From assembly GCA_022446825.1 (NCBI GenBank), contig JAKVBY010000028.1, positions 114,180 through 167,333 on the forward strand: 53,154 nt of DNA. Direction: 5' to 3'. This document shows positions 8,178-16,157 of the stretch, piece by piece. This DNA comes from Pirellulaceae bacterium (lineage in GTDB: Bacteria; Planctomycetota; Planctomycetia; Pirellulales; Pirellulaceae). Position 1 is the stretch's first letter; each line of letters starts with the position of its first letter. The translations under genes and the position numbers were made by a program. The notes under the pieces are model-generated. The model did not search any database. It saw nothing but the letters and a program-made list of their open reading frames with translations, and was not told the origin of the DNA.

Positions 8178-9296
8178 ATGAAAATCAAAACGATTGAAGC
8201 AACTGCAGTGCAGATCCCTATGAAGCCGGAATGTCTCATGATCACGGCACTGGGTGAGCATCGGGTTTCGGATTATGTCATCGTGCGCGTGGAAACCGAT
8301 GAGGGAATCGAGGGTGTCGGTGAGGCAACGGTTTCAGAACGTTGGAGTGGAGAAACTGTCTGGGGTGCCACCGAAATATTGCGGCGTGTGTTTGCGCCAG
8401 CGTTAGCTAATTTTGACCCCACCGACATCGCCACGATCGATGAACGCCTCGACCAATGCGCACGGGGAAATTGGTTTGCCAAGTCGGCGATCGAAATGGC
8501 CTGTTGGGACATCCGCGGAAAGGTGTTAAACAAGCCCATTTATGACATTTTAGGCGAGGCCTGCCGTCCCCTCACCTTTACCAACCGGTTTTCTATGGGA
8601 GCCTACGACGTGCCCCGAGCTCGTCAGCGCGCCCAAGAACTCATCGAGGCTGGATTCACGACAATTAAGGTTAAGGTTGGTGGCGTGGCCGCTGACGATA
8701 TTGCTCGCGTTCGCACTGTTCGTGAGGTAATCGGTGAAGACTGTGCTTTGACCATCGATGCCAATTGTGGTTGGAATACGGAGACCGCCATCCATTGCAT
8801 CAATGCCATGGAGGATTGCAACCTTGCCTTAGTCGAACAACCCACGCTCAATGACGATTATGGTGGTTTGGCCCGTGTCCGTCGTGAAACGACTCCTCCC
8901 GTGATGGCCGATGACATCTGTTTTGATCTTATCCACGCGCAGGAATTGATTCGCAATCAATGTTGCGATGTGATCAGCGTCTATCCTGGGAAAAACGGGG
9001 GCTTGCGAAAATCCAAGCAGATTATTGATTTTGCTGCGGAACATGGCGTTGCTTGCTCCATCGGCTCGAATCTCGAATTCGATGTCGCCACCGCTGCCAT
9101 GGGGCATCTCGTGGTCGCTTGTGAAAACATGCAGATCGAAAAGTTTCCCGGCGACACACTTGGTCCGTCCTATCACCAACACTCGATTGCGAAAAATCCA
9201 CTTGTCATCGACTGGCCGACAACCACCATCACCGATGCTCCCGGTCTCGGCATCGATGTTGACTGGGCGACCGTAAAGCGGTTCCGCATCGCCTAG
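8178..9296 (+). CDS. mandelate racemase/muconate lactonizing enzyme family protein
   Basis: A cytosolic enolase-superfamily enzyme of 372 residues that abstracts the proton alpha to a carboxylate. The capping domain covers about residues 1-125 and the TIM barrel the rest. Visible active-site elements are Lys164-x-Lys166 (IKVKVGG), Mg ligands Asp194 (DANCGW), Glu220 (VEQP) and Asp245 (ADD), and Lys272 (GKNGG). This Lys/Lys arrangement is MLE-type, shared by muconate cycloisomerases, o-succinylbenzoate synthases and dipeptide epimerases. ATG 8178 starts two bases after the stop of the dimethylformamidase-like gene; a TTG at 8172 would overlap it. The tight spacing implies one transcript and a shared substrate pathway. 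The exact reaction is not assignable. Confidence 0.9.
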   Translation: MKIKTIEATAVQIPMKPECLMITALGEHRVSDYVIVRVETDEGIEGVGEATVSERWSGETVWGATEILRRVFAPALANFDPTDIATIDERLDQCARGNWFAKSAIEMACWDIRGKVLNKPIYDILGEACRPLTFTNRFSMGAYDVPRARQRAQELIEAGFTTIKVKVGGVAADDIARVRTVREVIGEDCALTIDANCGWNTETAIHCINAMEDCNLALVEQPTLNDDYGGLARVRRETTPPVMADDICFDLIHAQELIRNQCCDVISVYPGKNGGLRKSKQIIDFAAEHGVACSIGSNLEFDVATAAMGHLVVACENMQIEKFPGDTLGPSYHQHSIAKNPLVIDWPTTTITDAPGLGIDVDWATVKRFRIA

Positions 9297-9349
9297 AAAC
9301 TATCCCCCCACGGTCCGGCGCACAATTTCAATGCCGGCCTGATGACCAC

Positions 9350-9368
9350 TAGGGCCTTGAAGGCCCTA
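9350..9368. repeat. perfect 9-bp inverted repeat after the enolase-family gene
   Basis: TAGGGCCTT and AAGGCCCTA flank a single G, 54 bases after the stop codon at 9296. The inner bases cannot all pair in a real hairpin, but 7 or more base pairs with a small loop are feasible. No T-run follows, so it is not a classical intrinsic terminator. It could stop transcription with Rho, protect the 3' end, or bind a dimeric protein. Confidence 0.4.
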
Positions 9369-9429
9369 TCAGACTCTGCACATGGGTCCACGAAAACGAT
9401 CTGAACTAGCGAAAAACAAGCAGGCCACA

Positions 9430-9456
9430 TTGCAGCTGAGTGGATCTCGCTATAAT
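9430..9456 (+). promoter_or_regulatory. possible sigma70-type promoter for the PQQ-propeller gene
   Basis: TATAAT at 9451-9456 is a consensus -10 box. TTGCAG at 9430-9435 is a fair -35 box, but the spacer is 15 bases, shorter than the ideal 17. It lies 28 bases before the ATG at 9485, the right place for a short leader. Planctomycete promoters are poorly defined, so this is a tentative call. Confidence 0.35.
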
Positions 9457-9484
9457 GCCACAGCATCCCTTATGGAGAAAACAA

Positions 9485-10780
9485 ATGCTCAGAACGCCTG
9501 CAATCCTGACCAACTTACTGATTGTTCTCGTCACCACGGCCACGATTGCGGATGACTGGCCTCAATGGCGCGGTCCTTCGCGGGACGGAGTCTGGCGAGA
9601 AACAGGTATCATTGATCAATTCCCCTCAGAACAGCTTGCCTTGAGCTGGCGCGTACCGATTAGTTCTGGGTACAGCGGGCCAACCGTTGCCGCTGGACGA
9701 GTTTATGTCACGGACCGCCTTGTCGAACCGCGCCAAGTCGAAAGGATTTTGTGCTTTGACGCGCAGAGTGGCACGATGCTCTGGTCACACGAATACGACT
9801 GTGAATACAGCATATCGTACGAAGCGGGACCACGCGCTTCTGTTTCGGTCGATCATGGAGTTGCCTATGCCTTGGGAGCGATGGGGCACCTCCACAGCCT
9901 TGATGCAAAAACCGGCAAGGTTCTCTGGAAAAAAGATCTCAATGCGGATTACAAGATTCGCATGCCCATTTGGGGGATCGCTGCATCTCCGTTGATTTAT
10001 GATGATCACATCATTCTGCAGATTGGTGGTAGTGGAAACAGTTGTATCATTGCCCTGGACAAAAAAACGGGGGCCGAACGATGGTCCGCACTAGACGATC
10101 GCGCCTGCTATTCTGCACCCATTCTGGTTCAACAGAACTCTCATGACGTGGTGGTTTGCTGGACCGGTGATAGTGTCGCTGGGATTGATCCATCCCAAGG
10201 CAAAGTGCATTGGCGCATTCCCTGGGCTCCTCGCAACATGCCCATCGGAATTTCGACTCCGATTGTAAAGGGGAATCAAGTCTTCATGACGTCTTTTTAC
10301 GATGGCTCTTTAATGCTGAAACTATCTGAAACTGACCTGACGGCGAAAAAGGAATGGCAGCGTGTGGGTCGTGATGAAAAAAACACCGATGCCTTGCAAT
10401 CGATCATTAGCACTCCCTTGTTTGTCGAGGATCACCTTTATGGTGTCGATAGTTATGGTGAACTCCGATGTTTGGATCCTGACAGTGGTGATCGAATCTG
10501 GGAAGATCAGACTGCGACTCCCAGGGCACGTTGGAGCAACATTCACTTTGTCACCAATGCCAATCGTGTATGGATGTTCAATGAAGTTGGAGAATTGATC
10601 ATTGCGACACTCTCGCCGCAAGGTTTCCATGAAATTAGCCGGGCACAATTGATCGATCCCACCTTAGCTCAGCTGCGTCAAAGAAACGGTGTCTGCTGGG
10701 CACATCCTGCCTTTGCCAATCGCCATATCTTTGTCCGTAATGACAAAGAATTGGTCTGTGCCAATCTTGCCTCCGAGTAA
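9485..10780 (+). CDS. secreted PQQ-like beta-propeller repeat protein
   Basis: A 431-residue exported protein with a hydrophobic signal peptide at residues 1-24 (LTNLLIVLVTTATIA), then the planctomycete-typical DDWPQWRGPSRDGVW opening. Repeated propeller blades follow, with motifs such as AQSGTMLWSHEYD, DAKTGKVLWKKDL, DKKTGAERWS and DPDSGDRIWED (xxTGxxxW type). The architecture is that of PQQ-like eight-blade propellers (cf. BamB), but such planctomycete proteins usually lack the dehydrogenase residues and are not shown to bind PQQ. GGAG lies 7 bases upstream of ATG 9485. It is transcribed alone. Its role is probably periplasmic binding or scaffolding; the ligand is unknown. A paralogue lies at 48275-49642. 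Confidence 0.86.
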   Translation: MLRTPAILTNLLIVLVTTATIADDWPQWRGPSRDGVWRETGIIDQFPSEQLALSWRVPISSGYSGPTVAAGRVYVTDRLVEPRQVERILCFDAQSGTMLWSHEYDCEYSISYEAGPRASVSVDHGVAYALGAMGHLHSLDAKTGKVLWKKDLNADYKIRMPIWGIAASPLIYDDHIILQIGGSGNSCIIALDKKTGAERWSALDDRACYSAPILVQQNSHDVVVCWTGDSVAGIDPSQGKVHWRIPWAPRNMPIGISTPIVKGNQVFMTSFYDGSLMLKLSETDLTAKKEWQRVGRDEKNTDALQSIISTPLFVEDHLYGVDSYGELRCLDPDSGDRIWEDQTATPRARWSNIHFVTNANRVWMFNEVGELIIATLSPQGFHEISRAQLIDPTLAQLRQRNGVCWAHPAFANRHIFVRNDKELVCANLASE

Positions 10781-11674
10781 TCATCTCATCAGTGTGTAGC
10801 AGCGACCCTAAGAACACATTACCTCTTGGCGCGCTGTCGCGGCCAAAGAGGATATCCAACAGTGAAGTCCCCCACCGCTGCTGTCTCCTCAGAGCAACAT
10901 GCGCGACAATTCAGGCCAAACTCACTCTCCACAGACACAGTCACACCACCATGCGCAAAAACACAGTCTTCTCGCCACATTCAGCAAACCACCTCCCCTA
11001 AAAAATGGATCGAGAACCTCAGGCACGCCTATGAAACACCCGGTCGAAGGGTTGTGCAAATGATGGCCTTCAACATGCTGCAACGTCTTCATCCTGTCTC
11101 TCGACAACTGTGGCGTTCGTCAGGGCGGGTCACATTCTCGCAACTGCATATTTTCGGTATAGGAAGCAGGATCCCTATACGGGGGCCGAACTATGGGAAA
11201 ATCCCCTGGGAAAATAGGTATAATCAACTTACCGGCCGCGCAGTGATTGGCGCCGTGATTGGTGCCGTCAATCCCCCCGCACTGCTCGACGTTAACCTCC
11301 TTCGCATCATCCAATCTTGGCCGGCGCTGAGCCAGGCAACCCGCCAACAGATCATGCACTTGCTGGACCGGTAATCACACCGTTTCCGCGCCGATCGACG
11401 TGGCGATGCGGCGCTAGTTCCTCGCGTTCAATGCCGGGATGCCACTGACAAAAGAAGCCATTTAGCCAAAGTAAATCCTACCGAAGTTCAATTTTGTGTA
11501 ACTTCCCCCTTTGATACACTAGTGATGTAAACCACAACTCGCCGTACCTGAGGCGGATACGCATTCTGAAATGCATGTTGCTGGCGGCCGCCCGGTGATG
11601 TGGGGCGTGTTGGGAAGAATACGAGTTTGACACTTGAAACCTACATTTTGCACCACAAAGTTAAGTGCAACGCT
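10781..11674. other. gene-poor region with small repeats and a possible coding relic
   Basis: About 890 bases with no convincing intact gene. The longest plus-strand frame (from 10826) has an Arg/Ser/Thr-rich, low-quality first half and no ribosome-binding site; only its last 50-70 codons look protein-like (see the relic at 11156-11374). Local structure includes GTATAGG/CCTATAC arms at 11157-11180 and a 12-bp near-tandem repeat at 11243-11266. Bases 11375-11599 show nothing. Confidence 0.5.
11156..11374 (+). pseudogene. possible relic of a small planctomycete ORF seen near recombinases
   Basis: The last residues of this frame (ALLDVNLLRIIQSWPALS, then QATRQQIMHLLDR) resemble the D-P-D-L-xx-I-xx-A-W-P-x-L-P-x-x-I-R-x-x-I-x-x-L-V tail that I associate with short planctomycete reading frames, often next to tyrosine recombinases. 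Upstream of that tail the frame loses protein character, and no recombinase remains nearby. I read it as the decayed end of such a gene. This rests on pattern memory only and could be chance. Confidence 0.28.
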
Positions 11675-12151
11675 GTGAACAAAGCAAAATCACGATTAAT
11701 CGGGTGCCTTCTCACAGGGTGCGGCATTGTTGTCGCTCTGATGCTAGTGCTTTCCCTGGTCCTATTCCGGGTCTACGGAGTCGATTCCCACCACACGAAC
11801 CGCAACAGCATCTGGTGGTCGGCCAGAGGCCGGAGCCTGATCCCGCCCACCGCTACCGACATTACCCTGCAGCAGGACTTACTCGATCACTATGCCACCT
11901 ACACGGTAGCAGAGCAGGACCTCAACGCCTTTCTTAACCGCCGCTTTGCTCTTAATGGGAATGTGATTGACTCCCTCAGCGAGCGGGGCCGCCCCGCCCC
12001 CAAAAAAATTGGAAATGCAATCGGCCGGCTTGGCTGGATCGTGACGAAGGATACCGTCGTGTATGACTACACGGCGAGTAACGGCGGCGGGCACACTTAC
12101 TATCACGACCCGACCACCGGACGAACCTACCAAAGCTCTGCATACTGGTAG
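11675..12151 (+). CDS. small single-pass membrane-anchored protein of unknown function
   Basis: Unrecognised protein, 158 residues from GTG 11675 (MNKAKSRLIGCL...), chosen because a short basic start then leads straight into one transmembrane helix at about residues 8-32 (LLTGCGIVVALMLVLSLVLF). An in-frame GTG at 11600 would add 25 unlikely residues. The extracytoplasmic part contains PPTATDITLQQDLLDHYATY, an FLNRRF segment and a Tyr/Gly-rich end (YDYTASNGGGHTYYHDP). It is isolated, in a gene-poor stretch, with no obvious partner. Coding is supported by the anchor-plus-soluble-domain organisation and length. Confidence 0.6.
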   Translation: MNKAKSRLIGCLLTGCGIVVALMLVLSLVLFRVYGVDSHHTNRNSIWWSARGRSLIPPTATDITLQQDLLDHYATYTVAEQDLNAFLNRRFALNGNVIDSLSERGRPAPKKIGNAIGRLGWIVTKDTVVYDYTASNGGGHTYYHDPTTGRTYQSSAYW

Positions 12152-13085
12152 GTCTCCAGCGGTTTTTCGCAGTTGAGGGGGAGTATTTAAACCTCAAAAT
12201 CTCACCAACTGGTTCAAGATTGCAAGACTGATTTCGAGGACGCCTCCCCGCCGCAAAACTGCACACGCACCCAGCTTCTTTGGGCTGGAGGAATGTTGAC
12301 CTGAGATCGCACGTCCAGTTACCAAATTTGTTTAGTGGCGACCCAATCATGTCATGAAGGTTGGAAACAAAAAGGAAAGCGACAAGGGTTGTAGATTCGC
12401 TTGCTACTAACACAGTGAGTTTGACATGCCTGTTCCGATTAACAGGTAGATGGCTCATCTTCGCAAGCGAGTCGTCTTTTTATTTTTTTATCGTGTTGAG
12501 GTTCAATGATGAGTGTGACAACCAACAGAAAAGCGAAGGGAAGTGATACTAAAAAGATATTCCCTTCCGTTTCCTCACTATTTCAGTGCCTGAACTATTA
12601 CCAAGGGTCGAGCAGGAGGCAGGTTCCCTTACTGAATGGAGACAAAACCCTCAAAGCCATTCAATCATTGTCAGCAATCACAAACATTTCATCACACACA
12701 TCGCACGCCAGCCTCTGTGCCGGAGGGAATTAAGATTCCGAGATTACTTTCCGGGCACTCAACATCGCCACCAAGAGCAAATATTAAGACCTCGTCGTTG
12801 ATGAAGTCGTCTATTAAACCAATCCCACTTACTACAAATCCAACCACATTACGTTATCTCAGTACTTTCAAACGAAATAGCAACACTTTGGTTACTGCTT
12901 TGGAACGAACCCGTGAGCATTCGAGCTCGGGCAACGGTTTCCTCTGTTTGCCTGATCAAAAATATTGACAGATTCGCATGGATCAGTACTGTAAAAATGT
13001 ATGCCGTTCTTATCGTTTTCGTCATTGTTTGCTGGAAGCTGCTCAGAACAACTCATTTGCCGCAACCATTGGAAAGGGGCTAAAA
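12152..13085. other. long region without a convincing gene
   Basis: About 930 bases, locally A/T-rich. Short frames exist but read as low-complexity Ser/His/Thr/Arg protein without ribosome-binding sites. A 6-bp inverted repeat CCTGTT-CCGATT-AACAGG lies at 12429-12446, and a T-rich tract (TTTTTATTTTTTTAT) starts near 12476, about 30 bases later. The pair could be part of a terminator but the spacing is too long for a classical one. No transposase, tRNA or recombinase remnant could be recognised. Confidence 0.5.
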
Positions 13086-13349
13086 ATGAGGAAGAAAGGG
13101 ATCGGATTGAGTTTGATTGGACTCGGAATGTTACTCTATATGGTAACGGCGGCATGGATGATTTATGCCTTTGACAGTGTTGGTCGGCAACCCAACTCCG
13201 ACGCGTCTGCGCTTTCGGAAACCATAAGTAGCTCCGTAATCCCCGGCGGAGTTGGCGTTCCGTTGGTGGTAGTCGGGTTGATTGTGTTCATCATCGGCTA
13301 TTTCGAAGACCGTATTGAACGGCGGATGAAACAGGCTGCGGGGCTCTAG
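13086..13349 (+). CDS. small two-helix membrane protein
   Basis: An 87-residue protein starting at ATG 13086, preceded by GAAAGGGGC at a good ribosome-binding distance. The upstream 36-codon extension to 12978 is low quality. Two transmembrane helices are clear: about residues 6-24 (GLSLIGLGMLLYMVTAAWMIY) and 52-72 (GVPLVVVGLIVFIIGYF). A short polar loop joins them, and the tail is charged (EDRIERRMKQAAG). A basic start (MRKKG) puts the amino terminus in the cytoplasm. No known family is recognised. Two further small membrane-protein genes follow on the same strand at 13503 and 14229. Confidence 0.62.
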   Translation: MRKKGIGLSLIGLGMLLYMVTAAWMIYAFDSVGRQPNSDASALSETISSSVIPGGVGVPLVVVGLIVFIIGYFEDRIERRMKQAAGL

Positions 13350-13502
13350 ATAGCCTCGCCAGTACCCGCGCTCACACTCGGTATCGTGCGGTGATTGCTA
13401 CTCCAAAACGGCCCACGAATCGAGTTCCGACGCTGTCGAGGATCCCACACCGTTACCCCCAGAGGATCCGCAGTACCAGGGAAATTTTTCCGGAGTAATC
13501 AT

Positions 13503-14132
13503 ATGGAAAACCCCGTCACCACGCCGGCAGTTCTTCGCGCATCGCTGCCACAACTCAAGGCAGCCCTGGCCAATTGTCAGAAATGGATTTCCTACAGCTC
13601 CCCAGAGTACCGTCGTTTGGCCACACTTTGCTTCTGGGCCATGATTTCGGCAGGAACGTTGCTGATGTCCTTAACCGTCTTTGCCTGGCAACCAGCCTCA
13701 ACCGAAATAGAGAGCATCAAGCACTGGTGCCTGATGCTCTGGTGGGGATTATGGATGACCGGTTTTATCTGGAAATACTTCCAACTCCCCAAGGGCTGGC
13801 CCGCGTCTTCGCTAGTGGCCGCGCAAGTGGCCCGACATCAATGGGGAATCGCTTTTTTCCTGGTCGCATGCATCTATTTTGCCGGCCTGGAATGGCTCGA
13901 CGGAACAGGAAGCCAGCCGCTGCATATCATCATGGGCGTCCTGATCTGCTGGTTTGGCGGTTTGCTGCGGCACTGGAGTCACGATCCAAAACTCCTGGCC
14001 GCATTGCTACAGTTTATCAACCAGGCCGATCGCCTGGCTGCCATGGAAAGTGATGAAACGGGTGTCGATCCAACCCGCCTGTTGGCAACCTCCTTACAGG
14101 ACGTCATCGGCAAACTGGAAACCGTGAATTAA
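13503..14132 (+). CDS. multi-pass membrane protein of unknown function
   Basis: A 209-residue unrecognised protein. ATG 13503 has GGAG 7 bases upstream; a longer frame from 13395 is rejected because its first 36 codons are Arg-rich and lack a ribosome-binding site. Four hydrophobic helices are visible: about 40-58 (LCFWAMISAGTLLMSLTVFAW), 73-90 (CLMLWWGLWMTGFIW), 113-130 (GIAFFLVACIYFAGLEWL) and 138-152 (IIMGVLICWFGGLL). They are followed by a soluble amphipathic tail with LLAALLQFINQADRLAAMES. It is Trp-rich. It sits between two other small membrane-protein genes, with gaps of 153 and 96 bases. Confidence 0.65.
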   Translation: MENPVTTPAVLRASLPQLKAALANCQKWISYSSPEYRRLATLCFWAMISAGTLLMSLTVFAWQPASTEIESIKHWCLMLWWGLWMTGFIWKYFQLPKGWPASSLVAAQVARHQWGIAFFLVACIYFAGLEWLDGTGSQPLHIIMGVLICWFGGLLRHWSHDPKLLAALLQFINQADRLAAMESDETGVDPTRLLATSLQDVIGKLETVN

Positions 14133-14228
14133 AAGGAGAAAGGCCAAGAAGTCCTCGCAGGATAAATTGCCTGCGGCCACCGGAAATCATCTAACACCGC
14201 AACTTGAACCTCCACCCGGGAAACTACC

Positions 14229-14408
14229 ATGAAGAAATTTGACTATCCGTTCGTCGTCACCTGTTTTGTTTTGGCCGTCACCGCCGGTCTCTTGAACTTG
14301 GTTGAAAATGACTGGCAGTTCGCGGGCGGTCATTATTTGTACGCGATGACCATTGCCTTCGCTACCAATCTTCATTTTCGCATCGCCCGGCTGGAAAAAT
14401 CGAGCTGA
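14229..14408 (+). CDS. 59-residue small membrane protein
   Basis: A short frame starting MKKFDYPFVVTCFVLAVTAG and ending RIARLEKSS. It has two hydrophobic segments, about residues 7-24 and 35-50 (GGHYLYAMTIAFATNLHF), and a basic carboxy terminus: a plausible two-helix hairpin membrane protein. The upstream GGGAAA before ACTACC-ATG is only a weak ribosome-binding site. It follows the preceding membrane-protein gene by 96 bases on the same strand. The helix pattern and positive-inside charge suggest it is real, but a frame this short could be fortuitous. No family recognised. Confidence 0.5.
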   Translation: MKKFDYPFVVTCFVLAVTAGLLNLVENDWQFAGGHYLYAMTIAFATNLHFRIARLEKSS

Positions 14409-14839
14409 CAAGCGGCACCAGTTCCCGCTTCAACAGAAGATCGCGGATGATCCTGAACCTGCTTCAGACAACGATAAGGGCATTAATGAGCTGCCATTTT
14501 TCCCTTCCCAGCTCTTGTTTGCGTTGAAGGTAGGACGGAGGAAATTCTTACCCGCTCGTTTGAACTTAGCGGTTGTTGAGTGCAGCACATACCGTTGCAG
14601 AAAAAAAGCATGCTTGATGGCGGTTAACCTACGATCCCTTCCCGCCTTTCGCTGGCGGTTTTCGCCAGTCCTGCCTCGGGCAAACTGCTCGCTTTCACGT
14701 TTGAACGACGCGTAGATGAGCTTTGACATGGGGACCGCATGTACGACAACACACCCATCCCGCGCCGACACCAAAGGTCCATTTCGATCGGCTGTCGACA
14801 GCTCGCTCTGAAAACTCCGTTGGCCAGATCGAGAGATGT
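14409..14839. other. intergenic region between convergent genes
   Basis: About 430 bases with no supported coding frame, between the 59-residue membrane-protein gene (plus) and the stop of the DUF1501 gene (minus). A hairpin-capable repeat CTGGCG-GTTTT-CGCCAG lies at 14652-14668 and could end transcripts from either side. It has no adjacent T-run. Confidence 0.45.
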
Positions 14840-16156
14840 TCAGACAAGCAATTCTTTGATGACCGCACCCGTGCTGATGGCCAGCGGACGCCCCACAGGA
14901 GTATCGAGCTCCTTGGTGAATTCAATTCCTAATGCTTGCAACACCGTCGCATGAACATCGGCAATATCACGGGGCTGGGCCACGTCCTGCAAGGGCTTTT
15001 TACTGTCAAGTGTTGGCTCTGCGGCCGTTTCGCCATAAACCACGCCGCCACGGATTCCCCCGCCAGCTAAGGCGATTGAAAAACCGTAAGGCCAATGGTC
15101 ACGACCCGCCGCCGGGTTGATCTGCGGAGTCCTTCCAAACTCACCCCCACAGATGACAATTGTCGAATCAAGCAAACCGCGTGTTCTCAGACCGCGAATT
15201 AAAGCAGCATAAGCCGGATCAAGAACGGCGGTGCGGTCCATTTGAATCGTGTGGTTTGCCACGTGCGAATCCCACCCTCCGAGTGTCACCTCAACGCAAC
15301 GCACGCCGGACTCGATCAAACGCAAAGCCGCCAAGCAACCGCGTCCGAAGGAGGTGTCGCCATACTGTTCTCGTTCCGTCTGGGGCGTTTCACTAATGTC
15401 AAACGCTTTGAGTTGCTCAGAACTCATCATCCGCTCTGCGGCGACCATTGCTTCATAATGCAGGGTCTTCTGCGCATCAAGATTTTTGAAACGCCGTCTG
15501 GAAAACACACTTTCAACCAGGGTTAAATCCTCTAACCGATCTTTAAATCTCTGGGGGTCCACGCGCGCCATCACATCGGGTATGCGACTGGCTGGATCAT
15601 AGATTTTGAAAGCGTCATAATGATCGCCCAGGTAACCGCCACGTGCTGCCCACTGGTCCGGCAAGATCGAAATATGGCGAGGTATTTCTAGATTATCCGG
15701 TTGCTGATGGCAAAGCACCGCACCAATCGCCGGGTGCACCAAAGTTGGGTCCGGACGAAACCCTGTCTTCGCATTGTAGGTAGCTCGTTCGTGGTCACCT
15801 TCTTTACTCGTAACCGATCGACAAATGGCGACGGAATCCATCACTTCGGCAGTTTGTTCGAGCGCTGAACCAACCACAATCTCTGCAGCAGCGGTTTTGA
15901 TTGCCTTGGTCTCGCCCCCAATGAGGCTGCTGGAGTGCGGATCAAAGGTCTCTAGTTGGCTCGGTCCTCCGGCCAACCACAAGACAATCACAGACTTTGG
16001 TGGTTTCCCTTTGGGTTGCGTCTCCTGATCACGGGCTAAAAGTTCGGAAACCGATGTCAACCAAGTCCCGGCGCCTGCACCAAAGACCTTTAACAAGGTA
16101 CGTCGGTTGAGGTGCGCTGCTGCCCCACAGGAAAGATCCACTTGCCTTGCGAACAT
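14840..16156 (-). CDS. DUF1501 protein, Tat-exported
   Basis: A 438-residue member of DUF1501, an alkaline-phosphatase/sulfatase-like fold family widespread in planctomycetes and usually encoded next to DUF1549/DUF1553 proteins. The amino terminus NRRTLLKVFGAGAG has a twin-arginine signal (Arg18-Arg19). The body shows VIVLWLAGGPSQLETFDPH, the Ser/Asp-rich early motif, then GGWDSHV, GEFGRTPQIN and AGRDHWPYGFSIALAGGGI, the hallmark DUF1501 carboxy motifs (metal-site-like Asp/His). The ATG is one base after the stop of the DUF1549/1553 gene, so the pair is translationally coupled. The biochemical role of DUF1501 is not established; export and hydrolase-like metal residues are what the sequence shows. 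Confidence 0.92.
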   Translation of the reverse strand: MFARQVDLSCGAAAHLNRRTLLKVFGAGAGTWLTSVSELLARDQETQPKGKPPKSVIVLWLAGGPSQLETFDPHSSSLIGGETKAIKTAAAEIVVGSALEQTAEVMDSVAICRSVTSKEGDHERATYNAKTGFRPDPTLVHPAIGAVLCHQQPDNLEIPRHISILPDQWAARGGYLGDHYDAFKIYDPASRIPDVMARVDPQRFKDRLEDLTLVESVFSRRRFKNLDAQKTLHYEAMVAAERMMSSEQLKAFDISETPQTEREQYGDTSFGRGCLAALRLIESGVRCVEVTLGGWDSHVANHTIQMDRTAVLDPAYAALIRGLRTRGLLDSTIVICGGEFGRTPQINPAAGRDHWPYGFSIALAGGGIRGGVVYGETAAEPTLDSKKPLQDVAQPRDIADVHATVLQALGIEFTKELDTPVGRPLAISTGAVIKELLV

Positions 16157-16157
16157 T

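Noticed and set aside
10826..11374. 182-residue plus-strand frame as a complete gene
   Set aside because: First half is low-quality Arg/Ser/Thr-rich sequence with no ribosome-binding site; only the last part looks protein-like, so it is kept only as a possible relic.
11600..11674. GTG 11600 as start of the 11675-12151 gene
   Set aside because: Adds 25 polar residues ahead of the basic start and transmembrane helix, without a ribosome-binding site.
12506..12968. overlapping short plus-strand frames that might be a transposase remnant
   Set aside because: No catalytic motif or terminal inverted repeats, and Ser/His/Thr-rich composition; not supportable.
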